A stretch of DNA of 64,000 bases. Origin: Nitzschia sp. DOCU1. Taxonomy: Eukaryota; Bacillariophyta; Bacillariophyceae; Bacillariales; Bacillariaceae. Positions 20,901 to 29,516 of the stretch are shown here, in pieces. The translations under genes and the position numbers were made by a program. The DNA is taken from assembly GCA_951394045.1 (NCBI GenBank), contig OX595996.1, positions 1,488,001-1,552,000 on the forward strand. The letters run 5' to 3'. Under the pieces are notes generated by a model. That model did no database searches and was not told the origin of the DNA. It saw only the letters and a program-made list of their open reading frames with translations. Positions within the stretch are counted from its first letter, which is position 1; each line of letters opens with the position of its first letter.

Positions 20901-21322
20901 GTACGTTTGAACTGCAGCACTCAGACGATACAGTCGGACTCGATGGAATCCTGGCAGCCGTGATGTTCGCCGTTCGCGCAACATACCACACTACGCTACA
21001 GGCTACGCCGATGCAACTAGTATTCGGTAGAGATGCTATTCTCAACACCCGCTTCGAAGCTAATTGGAAGCTCATCCGTGAGCGCAAGATGCAACGCATT
21101 GCGAAGAACAATGCGGCAGAAAACAAAACGCGATTGCCGTATGAGTATCGCGCAGGCCAACAGATCATGATCAAGCAGGACCAACAACGTAAGTTCGGTG
21201 CTAACCCCTACGATGGTCCGTATCCAATCGTCGCCGTGAATGACAACGGTACAGTACGTATCCAGAAGGGTGCCGTTACTCAGACTTGGAACATTCGTAA
21301 CATACATCCGTATCATAGTTAA
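17951..21322 (+). CDS. pol: Pol polyprotein: protease, RT, RNase H, integrase
   Basis: A 1123-residue intact frame. The aspartic protease active site is LLDTGASRG (Asp about 117). The reverse transcriptase catalytic motif is YIDDLLVLT (about 455). RNase H includes HTDASDTQLGAVIS and YTDHKNLTY. The integrase has an HHCC zinc domain (HPGETRTEHTIRQHFY ... CKKCRLCQ), then the DDE residues in CVDLIGPY, YDRGTEFMGEF and NPQANAILERVH, and a C-terminal GPY-like module (NPYDGPYPIVAV). No chromodomain is visible. It is in the same frame as gag (see that entry). The ATG at 17951 would allow re-initiation as the alternative to readthrough. Confidence 0.95.
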   Translation: MHNHKDELSYYKVSERVGGKRKNCGCDEVFVFHEQRDGARHARPSVYIPSEPGEVFASLDQCINYRIAAESHAITRLYNRSSPKRQKTAPDEIPYCFAQINTRLGKAKAAALTTLLDTGASRGLISEKHVKKLRVRTTPSRTTFTTAGGVVETHREVKIQFKLPEFHANRVIEWVFQVTSDLGNYDMIIGRDLLRELGVKFDFKTREVEWDSAAIAMKIYGETPDEDAWQADADGGAKSIKQILDAKYAPADIPQKISEMDHLSEEDKSALKTLLQKHETLFDGTLGTWKGEPYDIELKPNVTPYHARPYPVPKAYEQTLRDEVDRLCAVGVLKKVNRSEWAAPSFIIPKKDKTVRFINDFRELNKRIKRKPFPLPKIQELLLKLEGFQYATSLDLNMGYYHVELSPNAKKLCTLVFPWGKYEMQRLPMGLSNSPDIFQEKMSSLFADLEYIRTYIDDLLVLTKGSYLDHLEKLDVVLQRLKDTGLKVNIKKSFFAKAELEYLGYWITRDGIQPVATKVQAIQAMLAPRNKKELRAFIGIVNYYRDMWVRRSHILAPLASLTSKTAKWEWTGAHQEAFDTMKKIISKEVLLTYPNFHLPFDIHTDASDTQLGAVISQNGKPIAFYSRKLNPAQTRYTTTERELLAIVETLKEFRTILLGQQIRVYTDHKNLTYKNFNTERVMRWRLILEEYGPELVYVRGETNVVADALSRLGKDEKPFTEANFAEYFGGDELPESVFPLTYKYIMRHQRKDTALLQKAALDSRYSVKVFRGGGKKRPLVVRDGKIVIPQSLQRRCVEWYHETLCHPGETRTEHTIRQHFYWKGLRADVVDICKKCRLCQLTKRKTLKYGHLPIKEPESEPWEILCVDLIGPYSINQGKRNKGKQKQLELWCLTMIDPATGWFEMVRVPNKEAFSIAELAKKTWFTRYPWPQQVIYDRGTEFMGEFRRMVKEDYGVLARPITARNPQANAILERVHQTIGNMIRTFELQHSDDTVGLDGILAAVMFAVRATYHTTLQATPMQLVFGRDAILNTRFEANWKLIRERKMQRIAKNNAAENKTRLPYEYRAGQQIMIKQDQQRKFGANPYDGPYPIVAVNDNGTVRIQKGAVTQTWNIRNIHPYHS

Positions 21323-21349
21323 GTCCTGTCCCTCCGTCATGGGGGCGGG

Positions 21350-21882
21350 TGCAGTACACTGCTTTGCACGTCGACTCCTTCGAATGATTGTAGTCCAAAA
21401 TTATTAGTCTACTTAGTCATGTGCGACATCATGTGTGATGACGTAGCATGACGAAAGCGTTGCGCGCGGACGCGGACGCTAGGCCGGTCTCGGACATCCT
21501 CGGACAGGCCCATAACCTATTGACGTCACCGACGACGTGACGTTGCACGACACAGGCATCGCGCATGACTCCTGCTGGTCGAATGCCGATGAGATCCTAG
21601 TGTCAATGCCACCTAAGATCTGGCACCTCGATGACATTGCGGTGACTATACTTTATTCCAGAGTAGCTGACGACGTCCAAAGAACCCTAGTACAACGTCG
21701 TAGCTAATCTACTACAAGATGCATCAACCTCCTGTTCGGATTGTTGTCGATGCATGTCAAAGGTCTCGACTCTACTAGAACTACGAGAGCCTACGAGACA
21801 ACTTGCATGAGAAATACATCTAGTTTTTAACTTAGCCATAATTTTTTCACAACTATTTCGATCCTACAAACGACGTAGTGCA
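21350..21882 (+). repeat. Right LTR (533 bp)
   Basis: Same length and termini as the left LTR, preceded by a purine-rich tract and followed by the ATAT duplication, which continues into the interrupted repeat unit A (ATATACCTTAAG). Confidence 0.93.
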
Positions 21883-22424
21883 ATATACCTTAAGTACTAG
21901 AAAAGTACTAAGGTTACAACCCCTTTTGCGCATAGGGCATAGTGAATTCACTGCCGCTCTACGTAGGATTCTACACAAAAGTAGAAAAATTCAGTAGAGG
22001 AGGGGTACAAACAGACTCGCAGAAAGACGAGGTCTGAGGTTCGAATCCATAGCAAAAAAGCAAAAAAATGGAGCCCTCACGAAAAGGGGGGATAGAGAAC
22101 CATCCCACAAAAGCAAAAAGAAAGCGGGGGAAGAAAAAATCTGAAAAAGGGGGCAGCCCACCCAACCCACCCAAAAATATGGGGGAGTGACGAGGAAACC
22201 CAAGCAACGCGTGACACCACTGTGCAGGGAAAAAAATCACTTCGGAGCGAAATGCACGAAGCCCCGCGAAAGTGCGCGATCAGCACTGCCATGCCACAAG
22301 AGCACAAAAAGGCGGTAAAAAGACACGCAACAAGCGTAATGTCGCTGATCTTGGGGGAGCATGCCATATACCTTAAGTACTAGAAAAGTACTAAGGTTAC
22401 AACCCCTTTTGCGCATAGGGCACG
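21883..22424. repeat. Right part of the locally repeated block (A, Y, X, A)
   Basis: The remaining half of the unit A broken by the LTR element is followed by a second Y copy (about 21,940-22,247), an X copy (about 22,260-22,360) and another intact A copy (about 22,361-22,424). The intact A copies show the unbroken junction GCATGCCATATACC, confirming the LTR insertion point. The tRNA-like B-box is repeated at 22,038-22,048. Confidence 0.8.
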
Positions 22425-22559
22425 CACGCCCCCGACGAGGAACTAGTAGAGAGGGAGCGTGAATGTGCCGTTTTGGCCTGTGGTACGTTCGGTTCCGCAG
22501 CGCTGTCGCATCCGGTACCTGGTACACCTGGACTTTCCGGTAATAGACATTCTTTGCCG

Positions 22560-22581
22560 AACCCTAACCCCCTAACCCTAA
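22560..22581. repeat. Interstitial telomere-like repeat
   Basis: About three degenerate CCCTAA units (ACCCTAACCCCCTAACCCTA). A second run, CCCTAATCCTAACCCTAAC, lies at about 23,042-23,060. Short interstitial runs can mark old chromosome ends, repaired breaks or telomere-seeded insertions. Confidence 0.7.
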
Positions 22582-22675
22582 GTAGAAATGTCCTAGCGTT
22601 CTTCAACGACAAATACGCAAATGCGAATCGCATTTAATTGATAATTCCTTAGTGTTTGTCATCTCATAACGAATC

Positions 22676-22790
22676 CAAAAAACCCGTTTCAAAAAAAACC
22701 CGTTTCGACATACCCCATTTCGAAAAAACCCTGTTTCGATAACATGCTATTTCGAGAAAAAATTGTTTCGATAATAACACGCCGTTTGGC
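22676..22790. repeat. Degenerate CCCCGTTTCG-type minisatellite
   Basis: Decayed tandem units around AACCCGTTTC, CCCCATTTCGAAA, CCCTGTTTCGATAA and ATTGTTTCGATAATAA, spaced 15 to 18 bp. Same family as the sharper array at 23,646-23,786. Confidence 0.7.
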
Positions 22791-23645
22791 AGCAGTGATA
22801 AGCAACAATCAATTATGGCATGTGGATGAAATTGCGTAGTGTACTAGGATTGCGAAATCGGATTCTGGTGCAGATGACCATAGAGGATCTCGTGTAAAGG
22901 AATGTCAATAACGGTACGATAACCGAATTATATGGATAACATAGAGAGCTCCGTAATGAAGTTTTCTATCCTGCACCCCTAATATATCTAAGCTATAAAA
23001 AGGTCATCTAAGCTGTAATACAATATAGCCCCCAACCCAAACCCTAATCCTAACCCTAACCTTACATATGCCCTACAGTCATTTGGGGGCTTATGTTAGT
23101 TGTTCTTGGAAGCTCCGACGGGTGGGAGGACAGGCCTTACAGCTCAGATGACCCTTTTTACAGCTCAGATGTCCCCGAATACATATACATCCACGTATAA
23201 ATTATATATATTTCTTATAGCTCAGAAAACCAAATCTTGCTTCTATCCTCCACTGCGCATCCCCATACCTGGTATGACCTTGGATGGATCTTTCAGATGA
23301 ATGACTGGCGTCAAAAAGACCCAAACATCAACAATGACAACAACGACGGATGTCAATGAAAAGAGGCAAGACAAAAGAATGCGAAAACGCATCGGGGAAC
23401 GAGAGGGAAGGAACGGCTCGAATCGATAGGTGCGCACATGGCGCAACAGAAGCACAGGCGCCAAATTTCAACAAGGAAGATTCATGCCAAATGACAACAA
23501 GGTAGTTATTTGTAGAGGCCTCTTCGGCCGTGTTGTTATCGCGATGCCATTGGTGTCTATGATAGTTGTACAAATTGATATGCATCACTTATGTTGCGCG
23601 CGCTCCCTCTAGTCATGTTACTACTTGAGCATAAGCATCAAGTTG

Positions 23646-23786
23646 GAAAAACCCCGTTTCGCAAAACCCCGTTTCGATAAAACCCCGTTTCGAAAACCCC
23701 GTTTCGAAAAAACCCTGTTTCAAAAACCCCGTTTCGATAAAACCCCGTTTCGAAATACCACACCGTTTCAAAAAACCCCGTTTCGC
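23646..23786. repeat. Minisatellite, unit about AAAACCCCGTTTCGAT
   Basis: About nine tandem units of 14 to 18 bp with core CCCCGTTTCG, alternating between GATAA and GAAA spacers. The unit is partly self-complementary (CGAAACGGGG versus CCCCGTTTCG), so both strands can form short hairpins. There are no unique spacers, so it is not a CRISPR array. Confidence 0.85.
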
Positions 23787-24090
23787 ATCAGCCGTTGGCA
23801 TGAAGTTCTGAAAGGAAATCTAATATCAATATATCACTTTAAATACTGGGCCTTGTTAAAAATTGCGAGGTCCCAATTTAAGGAGCACGATCCCACGTAG
23901 GGCCTACATAGCGCAGTAACGGATAGTCCTGGTATGTGGCTTCGGGACACGACCAGCGCAGGGATTATTATTGGTTCGCGTATTCACGTCTCATCCGGTA
24001 GGCAAACATCGTCTCTATCGATCTACCCTCAAAACTCTGCGTGCATCATCTTTTTTACCCTCCATTGGATGCTAGAAAGTCGACAATACC

Positions 24091-25345
24091 ATGCTGAGAG
24101 CCTTCGACAACAACGATAGGAGCCCAGAGCTTCACCGAGCGATGAAGAAAGCAATGGCAGTCGTTGTCCTTCTTGCGGTCCTCACCATTCAACTACTAAA
24201 CCGTCTTTTTCTTCTTGGAACATATTCTCGAAATCCCGACGAGTGTAGATCGTTGACCAAACATATTGATGGCGAAGAGGTTGCCACTACGGAAGACAAA
24301 CATAGACCGGATATCATACCTGCCGAAAACAAACGAACTTGCGTTCTTTCAGCAGCAGCAGTCGGTGCAAGAAACGTTTCCAGCTGGAAGACACTCTTTC
24401 ACCTGATTCACACCAACAAAGACGAGAACTTTGGAACGATGCAGAAGCGCTGCTTGGAAAGTATCTTTTTCCATCACCCCAACGCAAAGGTGATTCTCCA
24501 CGCCAGAGAAATGACAGACACCCCCGTGCGGTACTTGATCGACGCTGGGTATGATTTATCCGTCAAGTCCTACAACCCAGTGGAAGGTCTGAAAAGGTTG
24601 TTGGAGACTCATGCGTTTCCTGACGAGCTCATTGAACGTTTCATCGGTCGTGTGAACGAATATGCAAATGATCCCGAGGGCTATTGGTTCAGTAACGAGA
24701 GCAATTTGATGAGAATGATCCTGATGTATTTGGACGGCGGCGTCTACCTTGGTAAGCCCATGGTGGGGTGTGCAGGAGGCTTCGTGGCAAATGTGTCCTC
24801 GCTCATTTTTACCCGCCTCGTTCTTCAATCCTACAGATACTGACACTATAGTTGTAAGGCCGATTGATTCTTTGCCTGCGAATGCGATTGGATTCGAGGA
24901 CAATGAGCGCATATTCCTGAACGGTGCTGTATTGAAATTTCAACCAGGACACAAATTCATGGAAGCAGCGCTGCTCGAGTTCCTCTCGAACTTCAACAAT
25001 CGTGTTTGGGGTTATAATGGCCCACAATTGCTCACAAGAGTTTATTTTTCTGCACCAGAAACTTGGGATTTCGAGGCAGTCGGTCCACTCGCGTTTCAGT
25101 ATTTCAGCTGGGAAAATATTGTCGAACAATGCTACGATGATACCAGAGAATACGAAGTCTTTCATTACCTCAATGGAATTCGGGAAAATTCATACATCGT
25201 CCACCTCAACAACCACATGGGAGGAACAGTATCTGACGGGAGTGCATGCGATTGTCTCTATCGGGCGTTTTGCCTCGCTAGTGACTGTGAGATGCATGAT
25301 CGTTGCCGCCCTTTACTAGTCGAAAATTCGACTCAACTACTATGA
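24091..25345 (+). CDS. DXD glycosyltransferase, alpha-1,4-galactosyltransferase-like (2 exons)
   Basis: Spliced 24091-24751 and 24837-25345 (85-bp GT-AG intron), giving 389 residues. It is a type II membrane protein with an N-terminal anchor (AVVVLLAVLTIQLLNRLFLL, about 27-46). The sugar-nucleotide motif GGVYLDTDTIVVRPID spans the splice junction, with Asp-Thr-Asp at 221-223; the intron falls inside the first Asp codon. Upstream, KRCLESIFFHHPNAKVIL matches the start of the Gly_transf_sug (DXD) domain. The C-terminal half, with NGAVLKF and LTRVYF, matches the alpha-1,4-glycosyltransferase conserved region of lactosylceramide galactosyltransferase relatives. It probably acts in the Golgi lumen on glycolipid or glycoprotein acceptors; the exact sugar is unknown. 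Confidence 0.9.
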
Positions 25346-25435
25346 TCCAATATGACTATGTGCTGTCCCCGTAGGGATTTTTAAGGAACGATCCATCGGA
25401 GAAAGCCAAGTATATGGTGTTCTCGAAGCTGAATA

Positions 25436-25620
25436 CTACTAACGCACCGTTATGCCGAGGAAACAAGGACGAGTGGTGGTGATCTGGCCAAACGTCTATG
25501 ACGAAGATCCCTTGGACAAGGACTATCGAACAAAACATCAGGTGCCGGAAGTGATTGATGGCGTCAAGTATGGAGCCAACGCATGGTATCACATGCGTGA
25601 CTTCAAAACAGCAAGGAATG
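25436..25620 (+). pseudogene. Fragment of a ShKT/P4H gene (C-terminal tail only)
   Basis: About 60 codons from PRKQGRVVVIWPN to NAWYHMRDFKTA are nearly identical to the end of the P4H gene at 8715-10240, including the distal His and the Lys of the active site. The His-x-Asp ligand, the ShKT domains and the start are all missing. The similarity continues into 3' flanking DNA to about 25,960, pointing to an old segmental copy that lost its 5' part. Not expected to make an enzyme. Confidence 0.8.
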
Positions 25621-26435
25621 GATGCAGGAATCCCTGCACGAATCCAAAGAAGGGGGCGCCCCGGTGTCGAATTGTTATAGTAGAGCTCGCTGTATCTGCG
25701 ACAGAGCCCTCAAGATGTACGACGGCCGTGGTCTTCTCTGCTATTAGCTAGCTGATATTGTCAGCAGAAGTAAACATTGTCACTCGAGACTACTACGATC
25801 TCTTTGCTTGAGGAGTCCTGGACTCTACTACTTCTTGCTGCCACAGAACGGCTGAACGGACGGTATCATTAGGCTTCAATTATAATAGTGAGACTATTGA
25901 CATCATTGCACTACTGACTCCTGTCTAAGCATAGGGCGGCAGCCACATCCCTAGAGCTCTGCTATGATCACACTTATGATCGTGCATTTCGCTCTAATAC
26001 CCCTTTTAGCACGATTTCCAATTTTTTGGCCTACATCCTGTGGTGAACGGAACTTCGTGCCAAGAATGTCGAAGCGAGCCCGTTGGCAATCCAGAACACG
26101 CTGTCCCGTATGGATTTTTAAAGGAACGATCCCTCGGAGAAACCCAAATCTTTATTATCGACGCTGTATAATGTACATATATGAAAGGGTAATCAGGCGT
26201 TAAACATTACATTGTAACTTAATTTTGCGCGCTGGACGGCATCAAATTTTCGGCGCCAAGGAACCCATAATCGCACTCACTGTTTGGTTCGCTTTCTAGA
26301 GTAAGAGTCATTCACATCATCATCGTTCACCCAGAGAAGAGGTGCAAGCTATTAATCCACTGCTCCAAAGTTAGTTTTCAGGTTCACCCATATTCTGTTG
26401 CTGAAACGACGTTCCGAGCATCCCAAAATTGCACC
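25621..26435. other. Flank of the P4H fragment, intergenic
   Basis: The part to about 25,960 is related to 10,250-10,640. A 55-bp block (TGTCCCGTATGGATTTTTAA through GAGAAACCCAA, about 26,101-26,155) is a second copy of about 25,365-25,423, so the fragment at 25.4 kb is bracketed by a short direct repeat. The rest is presumably the promoter of the next gene. Confidence 0.55.
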
Positions 26436-28066
26436 ATGATAGCGAAAGCCCAGCGTCTCACCGCATTGGGGCTTTCTTGGTCTGCGATATGGTGTTTTTC
26501 TGTACAGGCACAGTCGGGAGTTGACCAAGTAGTCAGCGATTTTGGCTGCCCAATCGGACAACCACAGAAAAATAATGATCGGCTAGGAAAGATTTACTCT
26601 GATGATCAATGTATCGTCCCTCCTTCCGAAGAGGACGGATCCCTTTCTGGGAAGAGCGGCGAATTTGAAATGGCATGCAAAAATGAAACGCTTGGGCATT
26701 TCGAGTGTCAAGACTTCCACGACCTCTGTGAACTGTGGGCCCGAAGTGGTTTGTGCCAAAAGATTAAGAAATTCATGAGTGAGGAATGCTCATTGAGTTG
26801 TAACCTCTGCTCTAGCGAAGATGGCAGCGGAAGTCTACCGGAATGGCACTACGGCTTAGGTGAGGATTTGGGAGTGCCACAGGAACTCGATGTCGAAGAG
26901 AGCGATGAGGTGGGCAAAGAAGACATCCTCCAAGCGATAGAGGGAGCCCGGATCTACCTAAAGGGACATGACCAGCACCTCTATGGCACTGGCCGATGCA
27001 TCAACCTCCACCCTATGTGCGCGTGGTGGTCTCTCACGGATGAATGCTTCAAAAATGCCGAATGTAAGTTATTAGCAGATTGCCTATTGGTGCCGATACT
27101 TTCTTTTTCGGCTGACTCTGGACGTGAACATTTTCAGATATGGCCGAGTACTGTGCCCCAATGTGCTGCGAATGTGACAATATTGCTTCGGAGGCCGACG
27201 ACAATATGGATGAGGAGGTCGACGAAGAGGAAGAAGAAGACGAGGATTTTGACTGCTTCGAAGGGCTCGTTGATGCCTGGCGGCCTGGCGATATTGAGAA
27301 GACCTTCAAGAGGCTAACTTCGGAGCCTTTTGCATCTCAGTACCAAGTACAAATCCTGTCTTCACCGGGAATAACTCAAGGCCCTTGGATTATCACTATC
27401 GACGGAGCAATATCCGACGAGGAAATCAGAACACTCATCAAGGCTGGCACCGATATAGGATATGACCCAAGTGTCACCACGGCAGGTATGAATCCCAGTG
27501 ACCTTATGGGCAAGACAATTTCTCCCGTGAGAACATCATCTACGGCATGGTGCGATGACGATTGCCTGGAAGATCCTGTCATCCACGGAATGATGCAACG
27601 CCTCTCTGAGTTTGCCGGCATCCCTTCGACCAACTCGGAATCTCTGCAGCTGTTGCAATACACTCGGGGTCAAAAGTATGACGTTCATCACGACATGATT
27701 CCAGATGATCTCATGCACCCTCAAGGTCCCAGAGTGCTGACCGCTTACATTTATCTTAACGATGATTGCATTGGAGGGGGCACGAGATTCGATAAGTTTG
27801 ATCTCACAGTCACACCCAAGCGAGGTCGTGTGCTGATATGGCCCAGTGTAATGGATTCCAATATGCTACAAGCCGATGATCGAACTTCGCACCAAGCACT
27901 TCCCGTCGAAGGCGGAACCAAGTATGGAGCGAACGCATTCTTTCACCTCAATGATTTCAAAAAGGCGGCAAGCAACTTTTGTCTGCTAGCCCGGTTTGAC
28001 GATGGCGACGATGATGATGATGATGACGACGACGAGGAAGAGACAGAAGAAGACGAAGAGGAATAA
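26436..28066 (+). CDS. Secreted prolyl 4-hydroxylase with ShKT domains (2 exons)
   Basis: Spliced 26436-27063 and 27138-28066 (74-bp intron), giving 518 residues. It has a signal peptide (about 1-26), ShKT-like Cys domains around residues 90-128 (CQDFHDLCELWARSGLC...) and 190-230, a Glu/Asp linker and a 2OG/Fe(II) prolyl 4-hydroxylase domain. The iron ligands are His-x-Asp in DVHHDMIP (about 393) and His in SHQALP (about 460), with Lys in GTKYGAN (about 470). The C-terminus is an Asp/Glu run. The intron has the same position and phase as intron 1 of the 8715 gene (after NAE/NVE, before Tyr-Met), proving common ancestry. The second intron of that gene is absent here, so one was gained or lost. 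Confidence 0.92.
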
Positions 28067-28673
28067 TCATAGCGGCAGTGCATGCTGCTGCCTAGCCGTT
28101 CGTCATTTTTCTCGCTGGCCGGGACCACTAACTACTTGAACAGCGTACTGGGTGTGAGAGTCTCTAAGTAGGGGCCTCTTGCTTAGCGACCGAATCTCCG
28201 AGTAGCGACTCGTGCTGCTAGGCAGGATTGTCGGCGGTGCGCCAAGACGCAATCTGACAAGCTCTAACATCTCGGCGCACCTGCACAATTTTCGACGTTA
28301 CCGTGTGCGCCGTCACATTTTGTCAGCCCACCCGGCGCATCGGAATTGGATTGGAGAATTAATTCTCTAATTACCGACCGTTGGATTTCGCCTTACTTAA
28401 GAGGATTAGCGACCCCATATCACCGTAGACCCAGTACAAAATAATAACGTCCGTAACGCTAAAAAGTTCGCTAACCACGTTTTGCGCACTAAAAGCATGC
28501 AAAGGGTCAAACCATCTTCTTTTTTCGGTTTCAGGACCATTGACGCAACTGTTTGCATCCAACCTGTGCGTGATCAATTGTCGGTTTTGCTACGCTCCCC
28601 TCAGTAGCTATTGGAACTTGCGTGTGATTTTACTGAAAGATACTCTTTCCAATCTATAAAACACAACAACAAC
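28067..28673. other. Intergenic, no gene supported
   Basis: No convincing frame. The last ~70 bp form the 5' UTR of the gene at 28674. Confidence 0.5.
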
Positions 28674-29288
28674 ATGATGGATCCTGTTGTAGAGACAGCC
28701 GTTCCCTTGATGGGAGACTTGGAAGAACCCCTCATTTCTCGTGACGACGAATTTGAAGACGAAGAAGAGCGCCTACAGATTGATGACGAAGTTGTGAACG
28801 ATGTTCTTCACTACTTTCAAATGATGGGGTGGGCACTTGGATTTGTCTTGCAATGTGTCAGCTTGGGCGCCACGGCCGCTTTGGCATTGACTTGGCAACA
28901 TATTCCCACCTTTCAAAATGGCAGCTCTCTTGGAGAGCAAACATTGTATTGGACCATGTTTGGTCTGTCCAACTCTTGGCTGTTGTTGTTTCCAGTTGTT
29001 TGTGTTGCCATTGAACGATCGTGGAAGGATTCTGGAATTCGTTTCCTACAAACGACTATCTTGAATGTCAAGACACCCATCATCACATGTCAAACGCGAC
29101 GAATGACTTTTATGGCGTCGGTTCGATTCTTGATCGGAGTTGTCCTTGGATGCTTCATGACATGGGGATTGATTGACTTGTATTTGGGTGCTTCCTACTC
29201 GATGCTGTTAGCTCTCCTTGTCTCCATGATTTCCTGCTTGATTCTATGCAAGGGAATGATTGTGATTTACGATTCCTTCTCTTCGTGA
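28674..29288 (+). CDS. Small four-helix membrane protein, unknown function
   Basis: A 204-residue single-exon gene; the ATG at 28674 is chosen from an ATGATG in a CAACAAC leader, since the frame further upstream has no ATG. The acidic N-terminus (about 1-40: PLISRDDEFEDEEE) is followed by hydrophobic segments at about residues 50-75, 90-115, 145-165 and 170-195. The N-terminal EEPLIS-type sequence resembles a dileucine-like sorting signal (inference). No catalytic motif is seen. The gene converges on the kinesin gene, whose stop is about 230 bp away. Confidence 0.75.
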   Translation: MMDPVVETAVPLMGDLEEPLISRDDEFEDEEERLQIDDEVVNDVLHYFQMMGWALGFVLQCVSLGATAALALTWQHIPTFQNGSSLGEQTLYWTMFGLSNSWLLLFPVVCVAIERSWKDSGIRFLQTTILNVKTPIITCQTRRMTFMASVRFLIGVVLGCFMTWGLIDLYLGASYSMLLALLVSMISCLILCKGMIVIYDSFSS

Positions 29289-29516
29289 GCAGTGCGCAGC
29301 TACACAAGCGCGTTTGATTTGCTCTGCTCGTAGTCACTCGGACGTTCGCGTCCGGTTACATTATTATCACCCACACCACAAAAGATGCATTCGAATCTAA
29401 CAATAGTTCCAAAAGACAATGTTGTATGCTTGTATTAGGTGCATTAAACTCTCATTGACCCCCGAATGATGATTCAAAGCACCGAAAAGTTGTAGAGCAA
29501 ATACTACTATACATTA

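Larger units (their letters stand above)
16153..21882 (+). mobile_element. Full-length Ty3/gypsy-type LTR retrotransposon
   Basis: A 5.73-kb element with two 533-bp LTRs that look identical by eye, flanked by a 4-bp target duplication ATAT (16149-16152 and 21883-21886). The gene order protease, reverse transcriptase, RNase H, integrase places it in Ty3/gypsy. A G-rich tract (GGGGGCGGG) lies immediately before the right LTR as polypurine tract. The sequence after the left LTR (TAGTGTTAACACTCC) is the expected primer-binding region, but I cannot assign a tRNA. Identical LTRs and intact frames indicate a recent insertion. Confidence 0.95.
22425..24090. other. Gene-free stretch with telomere-like runs and minisatellite
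   Basis: No gene is supported. The notable contents are listed separately: CCCTAA-type runs near 22,560 and 23,030-23,062, and two patches of a CCCCGTTTCG-based repeat. Frames through the minisatellite give repetitive KPRF-type peptides, an artefact of the repeat. Confidence 0.6.

Noticed and set aside
23646..23786. Possible CRISPR array
   Set aside because: Units are contiguous with 2-6 bp variation and no unique spacers; the sequence is eukaryotic nuclear DNA.
23625..23900. Repetitive open frame reading KTPFRKPRFEK through the minisatellite
   Set aside because: It is the translation of the CCCCGTTTCG repeat, lacks a proper gene context and occurs on both strands.
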